A stretch of 6,868 nucleotides of DNA from an uncultured Capnocytophaga sp. (GCA_915070235.1 CAJZFM010000118.1:1-6868), one strand, 5' to 3'. Numbered from the stretch's first letter, positions 1-5,464 are shown. Notes: generated by a model not told the origin, from the letters alone. Numbers and translations are program-made.

Positions 1-50
1 GAGCGTTCTCCCGTTTCCCAAAGTCAATTAGTATGTAACTAAATAGACAC

Positions 51-80
51 CTCAAAAAATTTTTTCTAATTATTTTTGAG
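51..80. terminator. Possible hairpin ahead of the SemiSWEET promoter
   Basis: CTCAAAAA at 51-58 is the exact reverse complement of TTTTTGAG at 73-80, with a 14-nt A/T-rich loop. It could end transcription of a gene lying left of the window. The stem is only 8 bp with three G/C pairs and no clean T-run follows, so it is weak. It ends six bases before the -33 element of the next promoter, so a regulatory role is the alternative. Confidence 0.3.
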
Positions 81-86
81 ATTTCT

Positions 87-117
87 TTGCAAAATACGAA
101 AATTATTACTATCTTTG
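87..117 (+). promoter_or_regulatory. Bacteroidota-type promoter of the SemiSWEET gene
   Basis: TTG at 87-89, a 20-nt spacer, then TATCTTTG at 110-117 match the TTG-N19/20-TAnnTTTG consensus of the Bacteroidota primary sigma factor. Transcription should begin near 122-125, leaving a leader of only about 10-13 nt before the ATG at 135. This also rules out the in-frame TTG at 87 as a start codon, because it is the -33 element itself. Confidence 0.75.
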
Positions 118-134
118 CAGAAAACCATGTTATT

Positions 135-413
135 ATGAACGAAAAAAGAAATATCAAGCAAAAAATTAATTTGTTTATAGGTTCCATAGGAGCCTTTATA
201 GGAGTGGCGGTATTTGTAGCCTATATTCCTCAAATTATGGCCAACTTAGAGGGGCACAAAGCACAACCTTGGCAACCTTTGTTTGCAGCGGGGTCTTGTC
301 TTATCTGGGTGGTGTATGGCTGGACAAAAGAGCCTAAGCCAGATTATATTCTCATTATCCCCAATTTGGTAGGGGTAGTTTTAGGATTCTTAACTTTTAT
401 TACTTCACTTTAA
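135..413 (+). CDS. SemiSWEET-type PQ-loop sugar transporter (92 aa)
   Basis: A small inner-membrane protein of the SemiSWEET/PQ-loop family, whose members dimerise to form a pore that carries sugars down their gradient. Three hydrophobic segments are visible at about residues 12-35, 46-64 and 69-91. The first carries the family's Pro-Gln pair (32-33, in YIPQI). Trp58 (CLIWVVYG) and Asn77 (IIPNLVG) stand where the family has its substrate-pocket Trp and Asn. Length and the three-helix layout are normal for a half-SWEET. The ATG at 135 is preferred over the upstream TTG at 87 because the promoter -7 box (110-117) lies between them. It is monocistronic, followed by a stem-loop at 426-451. The substrate cannot be read from the sequence. 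Confidence 0.85.
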   Translation: MNEKRNIKQKINLFIGSIGAFIGVAVFVAYIPQIMANLEGHKAQPWQPLFAAGSCLIWVVYGWTKEPKPDYILIIPNLVGVVLGFLTFITSL

Positions 414-425
414 AGCTACTGGATA

Positions 426-451
426 TTTTTGCTTTTTGACTAAAGCAAAAA
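426..451. terminator. 10-bp stem-loop after the SemiSWEET gene
   Basis: TTTTTGCTTT at 426-435 pairs perfectly with AAAGCAAAAA at 442-451 around a 6-nt loop, 12 nt after the SemiSWEET stop. The stem is long but A/T-rich, and no T-run follows on the plus strand, so it may act as a 3' end-protecting hairpin rather than a classical intrinsic terminator. Confidence 0.45.
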
Positions 452-485
452 CGACTCACTAATCCTTACTTTGGAATAATTTTTG

Positions 486-493
486 TATCTTTG
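486..493 (+). promoter_or_regulatory. -7 box (TATCTTTG) of the PIN toxin-antitoxin cassette
   Basis: TATCTTTG at 486-493 is a full match to the Bacteroidota -7 box and lies 20 nt before the ATG at 514. The nearest TTG (471-473) gives a spacer of only 12 nt, too short for a -33 element. The promoter therefore appears to lack a normal upstream element, which could mean weak or regulated expression. Confidence 0.6.
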
Positions 494-513
494 CCTTACA
501 AAATAAAAATCTT

Positions 514-792
514 ATGCTTATGACCTTTACCATTAATGAAAGTCACCCACAAGCCACAGCCCTTGTGGAACTTCTTAAAACATTCAGTTTTGTTTCCTTT
601 AAGGAGACCAAAACAAAGACAAAAAAGACTGCTACAAAGTCAAAATCAGCCAGTGTAGAGCCTGCTTTTGAAGAAGAAAGCCCTGAAGATTATGAATTTA
701 TTATGGCACTTTCTAAAGAAACAAATAGAAATGTAGCCCATCGTCTGGCTAAGGAAAAAAACATAATACTCCCTTCTCAAAAGAAAAAATAA
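514..792 (+). CDS. Small Lys/Thr-rich protein, probable antitoxin of the PIN cassette (92 aa)
   Basis: Probable antitoxin, named mainly from its position: its stop TAA (790-792) shares one base with the ATG of the PIN nuclease, the translational coupling usual in toxin-antitoxin pairs. The first 30 residues look like a short strand plus an amphipathic helix (HPQATALVELLKTF), reminiscent of small Bacteroidota proteins of the DUF2683 kind. That family name is recalled, not searched. Residues 30-47 form a Lys/Thr/Ser linker and residues 49-84 a charged helical tail that may wrap the toxin. No clear AbrB, RHH or Phd fold is recognisable, so this is not an ordinary VapB. ATG 520 is an equally possible start, two codons later. 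It shares the -7 box at 486-493. Confidence 0.6.
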   Translation: MLMTFTINESHPQATALVELLKTFSFVSFKETKTKTKKTATKSKSASVEPAFEEESPEDYEFIMALSKETNRNVAHRLAKEKNIILPSQKKK

Positions 793-1238
793 TGATTGTT
801 ATTGCTGATAGTAATATCTTCTATAGTTCTCTAATAACACCTAATGGAACTATAGCAGCCATACTTAAAGATAGAAATATGCAGTTTTTGGCACCTGATT
901 ACATCATTGAAGAGGTAAAGGAACATATAACTGATATACAAAAACGTATAAAAAATACCAGAACTAAAAAGCAATTGTTAGAAGAGCTAAAAGTTCTTTT
1001 AGAGAGGGTGAAAATTATTCCATTAAGTTCATTAGCTAAGAAAAATATACAAAAAGCACTTACTATTGTAGAGGATATTGACGAAGATGATTATCCTTTT
1101 ATCGCTATGTACTTTCAGTACAAGCATAGAATTTGGTCAAGAGACAAAGAACTTATTTTGGGGCTGACAGAAAAAGGTTTTGGACATTTTTTTATTTCTA
1201 CGGATGAAATAAGAGGACATCTCTACAAGAAAAATTGA
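792..1238 (+). CDS. PIN-domain ribonuclease, VapC-like probable toxin (148 aa)
   Basis: A PIN-domain protein. The family consists of Mg2+/Mn2+-dependent RNases, many of them VapC toxins that cut tRNA or rRNA. The acidic residues expected of the active site are present: Asp6 in MIVIADSN, Glu40/Glu41 in YIIEEVKEH, Asp97-Asp100 in DIDEDDYPFIA, and Asp118 in IWSRDKEL. The order and the 'DxDDxPFIA ... WSxD' pattern match PIN families common in Bacteroidota (PIN_2-like, from memory). Residues 46-72 form a charged helix that lengthens the fold slightly. It overlaps the upstream small gene by one base (TAATG), so the two are surely co-translated. The gene is visibly more A/T-rich than dgt or fmt, consistent with mobile accessory DNA. 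The nuclease call is firm; the toxin role is inferred from context, and a solitary housekeeping PIN protein is possible. Confidence 0.8.
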   Translation: MIVIADSNIFYSSLITPNGTIAAILKDRNMQFLAPDYIIEEVKEHITDIQKRIKNTRTKKQLLEELKVLLERVKIIPLSSLAKKNIQKALTIVEDIDEDDYPFIAMYFQYKHRIWSRDKELILGLTEKGFGHFFISTDEIRGHLYKKN

Positions 1239-1250
1239 TCATCTAATAAC

Positions 1251-1281
1251 AAAAAAGGCTGTCCTTTTCAGGCAGCCTTTT
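1251..1281. terminator. Bidirectional terminator between the PIN gene and ferritin
   Basis: AAAAGGCTG (1253-1261) pairs with CAGCCTTTT (1273-1281), with an inner CC/GG extension at 1263-1264 and 1271-1272. A-run before and T-run after make it work in both directions, as needed between convergent genes ending at 1238 and 1300. Its left arm shares the 12-mer AAAAGGCTGTCC with the HU terminator at 5790-5801. Confidence 0.85.
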
Positions 1282-1299
1282 ATTCTGTTAAGTGCTTGA

Positions 1300-1815
1300 T
1301 TAGTTTTCTAGTGGCACACGTTCGTCAAGGAGTTTGATAGCGAAAGGCTCTTCTTTAGTTACGAACTCGAACATATCAAGAACATCATGTACGAGGCGTT
1401 CTTCTTCTAATTGTTCAGTTACAAACCACTGTAGGAAGTTTTCACTAGCGAAATCATTTTCTTTGCGTGCTACTTTTACAATGTTGTTGATAGAGTCGGT
1501 AACAGCGATTTCGTGCTCTAAAGTTTTTTCAAACACGTCCTTAAGGCTCTTGTATTCTTGTTGGATATTGGTCACTTCAGGAGAGAAAGCTCTTACACCG
1601 TTTTCGTTCAAGAAGTTAAATATTCTGAGCATATGGCCACGTTCTTCGTCAGCATGGTTAAGGAAGAAAGCGGCGCTTCTCTTGTAACCATGGGCATCAC
1701 ACCAAGAAGACATTGCTAAATAAGTAGCACTTGCATGGGCTTCCATAGCTATCTGTGCTTGAAGTAACTCTGTTACTTTACTGTGCAAACTAGTTGCTTT
1801 TCTTGTTTGAGACAT
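1300..1815 (-). CDS. ftnA: Non-haem ferritin, iron storage (171 aa)
   Basis: A bacterial ferritin that oxidises Fe2+ at a di-iron centre and stores it as ferric mineral in a 24-subunit cytoplasmic cage. The ferroxidase residues are all present: Glu25 (MEAHASATY), Glu58 and His61 (EERGH), Glu102 (LEHEIAVTDSIN), and Glu134-Gln135 (VTEQLEEER), aligning with the centre of E. coli FtnA. It lacks a haem-binding methionine pattern, so it is ferritin rather than bacterioferritin. Length is typical. The ATG at 1815 gives MSQTRK; a longer reading from a TTG at 1839 is rejected because that codon lies inside the -7 box (1837-1844). It is monocistronic, convergent with the PIN gene and divergent from the YciI cluster. 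I see no obvious Fur-box-like palindrome in its short upstream region. Confidence 0.93.
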   Translation of the reverse strand: MSQTRKATSLHSKVTELLQAQIAMEAHASATYLAMSSWCDAHGYKRSAAFFLNHADEERGHMLRIFNFLNENGVRAFSPEVTNIQQEYKSLKDVFEKTLEHEIAVTDSINNIVKVARKENDFASENFLQWFVTEQLEEERLVHDVLDMFEFVTKEEPFAIKLLDERVPLEN

Positions 1816-1836
1816 ATAATGCTTTTTAATTTGGTG

Positions 1837-1844
1837 CAAAAATA
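1837..1844 (-). promoter_or_regulatory. -7 box of the ferritin promoter
   Basis: On the minus strand this reads TATTTTTG, a match to TAnnTTTG. It is 21 nt upstream of the ferritin ATG, giving a leader of about 15 nt. At the N20 position the minus strand has ATG (1867-1865) instead of TTG, a two-of-three match to the -33 element. Confidence 0.6.
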
Positions 1845-1885
1845 TTATTTTTTTTTGATATATACATCATCACACTATAAAAAAA

Positions 1886-1916
1886 TTGATAAACTCAAAA
1901 TAAATTCCTATCTTTG
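1886..1916 (+). promoter_or_regulatory. Promoter of the YciI-dgt-fmt cluster
   Basis: TTG at 1886-1888, a 20-nt spacer and TATCTTTG at 1909-1916 give a full consensus promoter. The start of transcription should fall around 1920-1924, which is where the heptanucleotide array begins. The next start codon is at 2015, so the leader is about 90 nt, far longer than the 10-30 nt leaders of other genes here. Confidence 0.75.
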
Positions 1917-1923
1917 CCACTTA

Positions 1924-2014
1924 TAGTGAATAGTGATCAGCGAATAGTGATTAGTAGCTAAGTCACTGATAACTAAACACTAAACACTAACTACTAATCA
2001 CTAAAAACTATCCT
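1924..2014 (+). repeat. Thirteen-unit heptanucleotide array forming the YciI leader
   Basis: The 91 nt divide without remainder into thirteen 7-mers. The left units resemble TAGTGAT (TAGTGAA at 1924, TAGTGAT at 1931 and 1945, CAGCGAA at 1938). The right units resemble CTAAACA (exact at 1973 and 1980, variants at 1987, 1994 and 2001). The two halves are roughly reverse complements: TAGTGATTAGTAG at 1945-1957 has a perfect 13-bp inverted copy at 1991-2003, so the leader RNA could fold into a long hairpin ending 11 nt before the ATG at 2015. Confidence 0.8.
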
Positions 2015-2302
2015 ATGTATCTTATTATTTTAACCTATCAGAAAGACCTCAGTGAGGTTGAAAAACACTTAGAGGCACATCGCGCTTACTTAGATAAGCA
2101 CTATGCTTCAGGGCATTTTGTAGCATCGGGAGCGCAAGTACCTCGCACAGGTGGGGTGATTTTGTGTAAGGCAAGCAATAGGGGAGAGGTAGAGGTGATT
2201 ATTACCCAAGATCCTTTCTATAAGCACCAAATAGCTGCCTATCAAATTATTGAATTTACCCCTACCAAATACTCAGAGGCGTTTGGTAAAGTACTTTCTT
2301 AA
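2015..2302 (+). CDS. YciI-like protein, ferredoxin-like fold (95 aa)
   Basis: A small cytoplasmic protein of the YciI/YCII-related family, a dimeric ferredoxin-like fold. The family is known by a conserved His-Asp pair at a putative active site; both are seen here, His22 (LEAHRAYL) and Asp66 (TQDPFYK). The run HRAYLDKHYASGHFVASG (22-39) and the DPF turn are the strongest family marks. The exact reaction is not known for most members, so no substrate is proposed. It is first in a rightward cluster; the next gene starts 14 nt after its stop. Its start codon directly abuts the heptanucleotide array, and translation could be influenced by the leader hairpin. The ATG at 2015 gives the family's usual N-terminus (MYLIILTY). 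Confidence 0.85.
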   Translation: MYLIILTYQKDLSEVEKHLEAHRAYLDKHYASGHFVASGAQVPRTGGVILCKASNRGEVEVIITQDPFYKHQIAAYQIIEFTPTKYSEAFGKVLS

Positions 2303-2316
2303 AACCATAATAATAA

Positions 2317-2898
2317 ATGGATTTACAACAACTAATTAAAAATTTTCCGTGGCGAAGATTTGGCACTCCTTATGAAACCAATGCCAATATAGTAAAGCAA
2401 AGTATAGTAAAAATACTTGATGGAGCAGCCACTGAAAAAGACTATCAAAACCTTATCTATAGTTTTGAATCACAAGCGTGGCTGATAAAGCTCTCTCCTT
2501 GGGGAATGAGATTTTATCTCGCTTTGTTAGAAGAGGATAAAGCAGACAAAGCTATACTATTACGTGATATGCTCACACTTTTTGAGGCAGCAAATTATAG
2601 TTCTCAGTCTCCACAAGCTAAAGATTTTAAAGCTACGAAAGGAAAAGTTGCCAAATATGAAGCCTACAAAGAAAAATTATTCAATGATGCTTATGAAGGT
2701 ACTATGGATGAGGAGTTTTTAAAACTTGTCAAATCATTAGACCGACACTATTACCACGTGGCTATTATGGAATTATTAGAAGCGAATATTCCTTTGCTTC
2801 AGCGCTTCACTACTTCCAAAAATAAGACAATAGTCCAGAGAGCCACTTCACTAATAGAAGCGATAAAACATCCTAAAATATATCCTATTAGTCAGTAA
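2317..2898 (+). CDS. Unrecognised all-helical protein (193 aa)
   Basis: I do not recognise this family. It has no signal peptide or membrane segment and is predicted by eye to be almost wholly helical. The N-terminal half (1-90) has aromatic-rich blocks FPWRRFGTPY (10-19), SFESQAWLIKLSPWGMRFYLALL (49-71, key residues Trp55, Pro61, Trp62, Phe66) and an amphipathic helix 77-91. A Lys/Ala linker (99-120) leads to a second helical half (120-187) with DRHYYHVAIMELLEANIPLL-like packing, compatible with HEAT-like or immunity-protein-like folds, though that is a guess. It lies 14 nt after the YciI gene, so co-transcription is likely, and 71 nt before dgt. It is more A/T-rich than dgt and fmt, hinting at faster evolution or later arrival in the cluster. 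Confidence 0.75.
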   Translation: MDLQQLIKNFPWRRFGTPYETNANIVKQSIVKILDGAATEKDYQNLIYSFESQAWLIKLSPWGMRFYLALLEEDKADKAILLRDMLTLFEAANYSSQSPQAKDFKATKGKVAKYEAYKEKLFNDAYEGTMDEEFLKLVKSLDRHYYHVAIMELLEANIPLLQRFTTSKNKTIVQRATSLIEAIKHPKIYPISQ

Positions 2899-2899
2899 G

Positions 2900-2969
2900 C
2901 AGAGAACAGTCATTAGTGATTATTATCTATACCTTGATTACAACTCAAAATTAAAAACTCAAAATTCAA
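2900..2969 (+). repeat. Degenerate heptanucleotide spacer before dgt
   Basis: Four clear 7-mers run up to the dgt start codon: AACTCAA at 2942 and again at 2956, alternating with AATTAAA at 2949 and AATTCAA at 2963, the last ending at 2969. An 11-bp direct repeat (AACTCAAAATT) results at 2942 and 2956. In the same 7-bp phase further left is TAGTGAT at 2914-2920, identical to the unit in the YciI leader. The left part is degenerate. No good promoter was found in this gap; TACCTTGA at 2930 is only a poor -7 match. Confidence 0.6.
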
Positions 2970-4325
2970 ATGATGGATTGGCAACACCTACTATCCTTGC
3001 GCAAACAAGGAGATACCAAGACCCGCTCACGTGAGGAGGAAGACCCTACACGGCTGAGCTATGATGTGGATTACGACCGTATTGTCTTCTCTGGAGCTTT
3101 CCGAAGCTTGCAGGACAAGACACAGGTCATTCCCCTCTCAGGCTCAGGCTTTGTACATACGCGCTTGACCCATAGTATGGAGGTCTCCGTGGTAGGGCGT
3201 TCGTTAGGGCGAGCCATAGGAGCAAAGGTACTCCAGAAGTATCCCTACTTGCAAGCGCTGGGCTACCAGACGAATGACTTTGGCACCATTGTCGCCTCGG
3301 CTGCTTTGGCGCATGATATAGGCAATCCGCCTTTTGGGCATAGTGGTGAGAAGGCCATAGGTGATTTCTTTCGCTATCACGAGGGGAGCGTACTCAAAGA
3401 ACAGCTCTCCGAGCGGGAATATGCCGACCTATGTAGTTTTGAAGGCAATGCCAATGGCTTTAAGATTCTGACCGAAAGCCGCGCAGGAGTACAGGGAGGC
3501 TTGCGCCTTACTTATGCTACTTTGGGTACCTTTATCAAATATCCTAAGGAATCCTTGCCGATAAAACCCAGTGGAGCAGTATATGATAAGAAGTATAATA
3601 TCTTCCAGTCGGACAAGGCATTTTTCCATGAGGTTGCCCAAGAGCTTTCGCTCTTACCTATAGGCGAGGGAGACCAAGCGCGCTATGTACGACACCCCTT
3701 GGCTTTCTTGGTAGAGGCAGCTGATGATATTTGCTATACGCTCATTGATTTTGAGGACGGTATCAACTTGGGTTGGATTCCTGAAGACAATGCTTTGGAG
3801 TACCTTATACAGCTGATACGTGGGAGCAAAATAAAGCCTGAGAATATCACCCAAAAGTACTACCAACTCACCCATAAGCAGGACAGAGTAGCTTACCTCA
3901 GAGCTCTTTCCATAGGTACGCTGATAGGGGAGACGGTTGCTCTCTTCGAGGAAAATGAAGAAAAGCTGCTCAAGGGGGAGCTGACCACCTCACTTTTGGA
4001 ACGAAGCAAGTATAAGAACCAAATCAAGGATATTATAGACCTGAGTGTAGGCAATATCTACCAGTCACCACAGGTGGTGGAGAAGGAGTTGGCTGGGTAT
4101 GCCATTCTCCAGCATCTGCTTAGGGTATATTTTACAGCCGTCTATCACAAGTGGCATGGGAAGACTTCCTCCTATGACCATATTATACTCAAGACCATTC
4201 CAGCACGTTACTTGCAGGAGCAGGACAGCCTCTATGAGCAGATATTGGCCATCACCTGCTATGTAGCCAGTCTTACTGATACACAGACGACGAAGCTACA
4301 TTCTAAACTTAATGGAATCCTTTAA
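2970..4325 (+). CDS. dgt: Deoxyguanosinetriphosphate triphosphohydrolase, HD superfamily (451 aa)
   Basis: dGTPase, hydrolysing dGTP to deoxyguanosine and triphosphate in the cytoplasm and so trimming the dNTP pool. The HD-domain metal ligands are visible: His68 (TRLTHSMEV), His115-Asp116 (LAHDIGNPPFGH) and Asp252/Asp253 (EAADDICYTLID). His124 and Glu127 (GHSGE) match the catalytic His and Glu of E. coli Dgt. The family opening AFRSLQDKTQV (43-53) is also present. At 451 aa it is somewhat shorter than the E. coli enzyme (505 aa) but in the range of other bacterial Dgt-like proteins, whose substrate range may be broader than dGTP. ATG 2970 and ATG 2973 are adjacent; either may be used. Phage-defence dGTPases belong to the same superfamily, but nothing here singles this copy out as defensive. 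Confidence 0.93.
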   Translation: MMDWQHLLSLRKQGDTKTRSREEEDPTRLSYDVDYDRIVFSGAFRSLQDKTQVIPLSGSGFVHTRLTHSMEVSVVGRSLGRAIGAKVLQKYPYLQALGYQTNDFGTIVASAALAHDIGNPPFGHSGEKAIGDFFRYHEGSVLKEQLSEREYADLCSFEGNANGFKILTESRAGVQGGLRLTYATLGTFIKYPKESLPIKPSGAVYDKKYNIFQSDKAFFHEVAQELSLLPIGEGDQARYVRHPLAFLVEAADDICYTLIDFEDGINLGWIPEDNALEYLIQLIRGSKIKPENITQKYYQLTHKQDRVAYLRALSIGTLIGETVALFEENEEKLLKGELTTSLLERSKYKNQIKDIIDLSVGNIYQSPQVVEKELAGYAILQHLLRVYFTAVYHKWHGKTSSYDHIILKTIPARYLQEQDSLYEQILAITCYVASLTDTQTTKLHSKLNGIL

Positions 4326-4395
4326 GCGAAAAATTAAAAATGAATAGTAAAAAAACGGCTATTCACTTTTCACTCTTCACTATTAACTAATTAAA
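4326..4395 (+). repeat. Heptanucleotide spacer before fmt
   Basis: Clear 7-mers are ATTCACT at 4361, TTTCACT at 4368, CTTCACT at 4375, ATTAACT at 4382 and AATTAAA at 4389-4395, one base before the fmt ATG. AATTAAA also occurs in the dgt spacer, and GTGAATAG (reverse strand of 4359-4366) occurs in the YciI leader at 1926-1933. TGAATAG (4341-4347) and CTATTCA (4359-4365) form an inverted pair that could fold into a hairpin. No TAnnTTTG box lies in this gap, so fmt is probably read through from dgt. Confidence 0.65.
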
Positions 4396-4396
4396 G

Positions 4397-5344
4397 ATGA
4401 AAGATTTACGTATTATATTTATGGGGACGCCTGATTTTGCTACAGGGGTACTCCAACGCATGGTAGAAGCGGGCTTACAGGTAGTAGCCGTGGTAACGGT
4501 AGCCGATAAGCCTGCGGGGCGCGGACAGAAACTACAAGAGTCGTCTGTTAAGAAGTACGCCCTCTCTCAGCAGATTCCCGTATTGCAACCTATTTCCCTA
4601 CGTGATGAGGCCTTTTTGGCTGAGCTGAAAGCCTTCCAAGCCGATGTACAGGTGGTAGTAGCTTTCCGTATGCTCCCTAAGGTAGTTTGGCAGATGCCCC
4701 GAAAGGGTACTTTCAACCTACACGCTTCTCTGTTGCCCGACTATAGGGGTGCTGCTCCTATCAATTGGGCAATTATTAATGGGGAGACAACCACAGGGGT
4801 GACAACTTTCCTTATAGATGAGCAGATAGATACAGGGGCAATCCTTCTTAGGAAGGAAGTAGCTATCGCCCCCAGAGAGACCGCAGGTACACTCCATGAC
4901 AAGCTCATGGCAGTAGGGGCAGACTCGGTTGTGGAGACCCTCGCTCTGATGGCTTCAGATAAGGCAGTTCCACAGCCACAGCCCAAACAAGTAGTAGAAA
5001 AGGCAGCCCCTAAGATACATAAGGAGACATCTCACATACCATGGGAGCAACCCCTTGCCCATATAGATAGGTTTGTACGAGGTATGGCACCTTACCCCAC
5101 TGCATGGGCACAGCTTTACCATGAGGGAGAGGTGTATGCGGTCAAGATATATGAGGCCACCCCACAGCAGGCAACTCATACCCTCCCGATAGGAAGCATT
5201 AGGGTACAAGATCGGTATATAGAGGTAGCCGTACAAGGAGGCTTTTTGCGAATAGAAAGTTTGCAGTTTCCTTCCAAAAAACGTATGAGTGCTCGAGAAT
5301 TTCTTAATGGTTTTCACTTTGTAGAGGGTGATTTTTTCGCTTGA
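4397..5344 (+). CDS. fmt: Methionyl-tRNA formyltransferase (315 aa)
   Basis: Transfers a formyl group from 10-formyl-tetrahydrofolate to Met-tRNA(fMet), preparing the initiator for bacterial translation. The N-terminal formyltransferase domain (about 4-185) begins with IIFMGTPDFA and holds the catalytic triad Asn107, His109 and Asp145 (FNLHASLLPDYRG and QIDTG), with the folate-binding signature SLLPDYRG at 111-118. These align one residue off E. coli Fmt (Asn106, His108, Asp144). The C-terminal tRNA-binding domain spans about 205-315. The protein is full length. It lies 71 nt after dgt with no promoter of its own seen, so it may depend on readthrough from 1886-1916. There is no Shine-Dalgarno; the ATG follows an A/T-rich heptanucleotide spacer. 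Confidence 0.96.
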   Translation: MKDLRIIFMGTPDFATGVLQRMVEAGLQVVAVVTVADKPAGRGQKLQESSVKKYALSQQIPVLQPISLRDEAFLAELKAFQADVQVVVAFRMLPKVVWQMPRKGTFNLHASLLPDYRGAAPINWAIINGETTTGVTTFLIDEQIDTGAILLRKEVAIAPRETAGTLHDKLMAVGADSVVETLALMASDKAVPQPQPKQVVEKAAPKIHKETSHIPWEQPLAHIDRFVRGMAPYPTAWAQLYHEGEVYAVKIYEATPQQATHTLPIGSIRVQDRYIEVAVQGGFLRIESLQFPSKKRMSAREFLNGFHFVEGDFFA

Positions 5345-5384
5345 TTATTTAGGTCATTTTCTCATAAAAAGATAAAGTAAGCGC

Positions 5385-5407
5385 TAAGAAAACGATAAAG
5401 TTTCTTA
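5385..5407 (+). terminator. Weak hairpin after fmt
   Basis: TAAGAAA (5385-5391) pairs with TTTCTTA (5401-5407) around a 9-nt loop, followed by TTTTC and, a little later, a run of seven or more T. The stem has only one G/C pair, so termination by it alone is doubtful, but it is the only candidate 3' end for the fmt transcript. Confidence 0.35.
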
Positions 5408-5434
5408 TTTTCAATGTTTTTTTGCTTCAAATGG

Positions 5435-5464
5435 TTGGTTATCTCAATAAAAACCTTACTTTTG
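5435..5464 (+). promoter_or_regulatory. Promoter of the HU gene
   Basis: TTG at 5435-5437, a 19-nt spacer and TACTTTTG at 5457-5464 match the Bacteroidota consensus. The expected leader before the ATG at 5496 is about 25 nt. Confidence 0.75.

Noticed and set aside
1334..1687. Plus-strand open frame of 117 codons
   Set aside because: Antisense to ferritin, Ser-rich product typical of a shadow frame.
1924..2014. CRISPR array or phage attachment site
   Set aside because: The unit is 7 bp with no unique spacers, there are no cas or integrase genes, and the array ends exactly at a start codon.
2930..2937. Promoter for dgt (TACCTTGA)
   Set aside because: Only a partial match to TAnnTTTG and it lies within the heptad-phased spacer, with no TTG at the right distance.
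3429..3875. Minus-strand open frames inside dgt
   Set aside because: Shadows of a well-conserved HD enzyme; no start signal or recognisable protein.
2317..4325. Anti-phage system made of the unknown protein plus dGTPase
   Set aside because: dNTP-depleting defence enzymes exist in this superfamily, but this dgt looks like the ordinary housekeeping form, next to fmt, and the neighbour has no defence domain that I can see.
4741..5317. Minus-strand open frames inside fmt
   Set aside because: Antisense to catalytic and tRNA-binding regions of fmt, low-complexity or Cys/Leu-rich products without family features.
5371..5400. GATAAAG direct repeats (5371-5377 and 5394-5400)
   Set aside because: Two short A/T-rich copies without further structure; likely chance in an A/T-rich gap.
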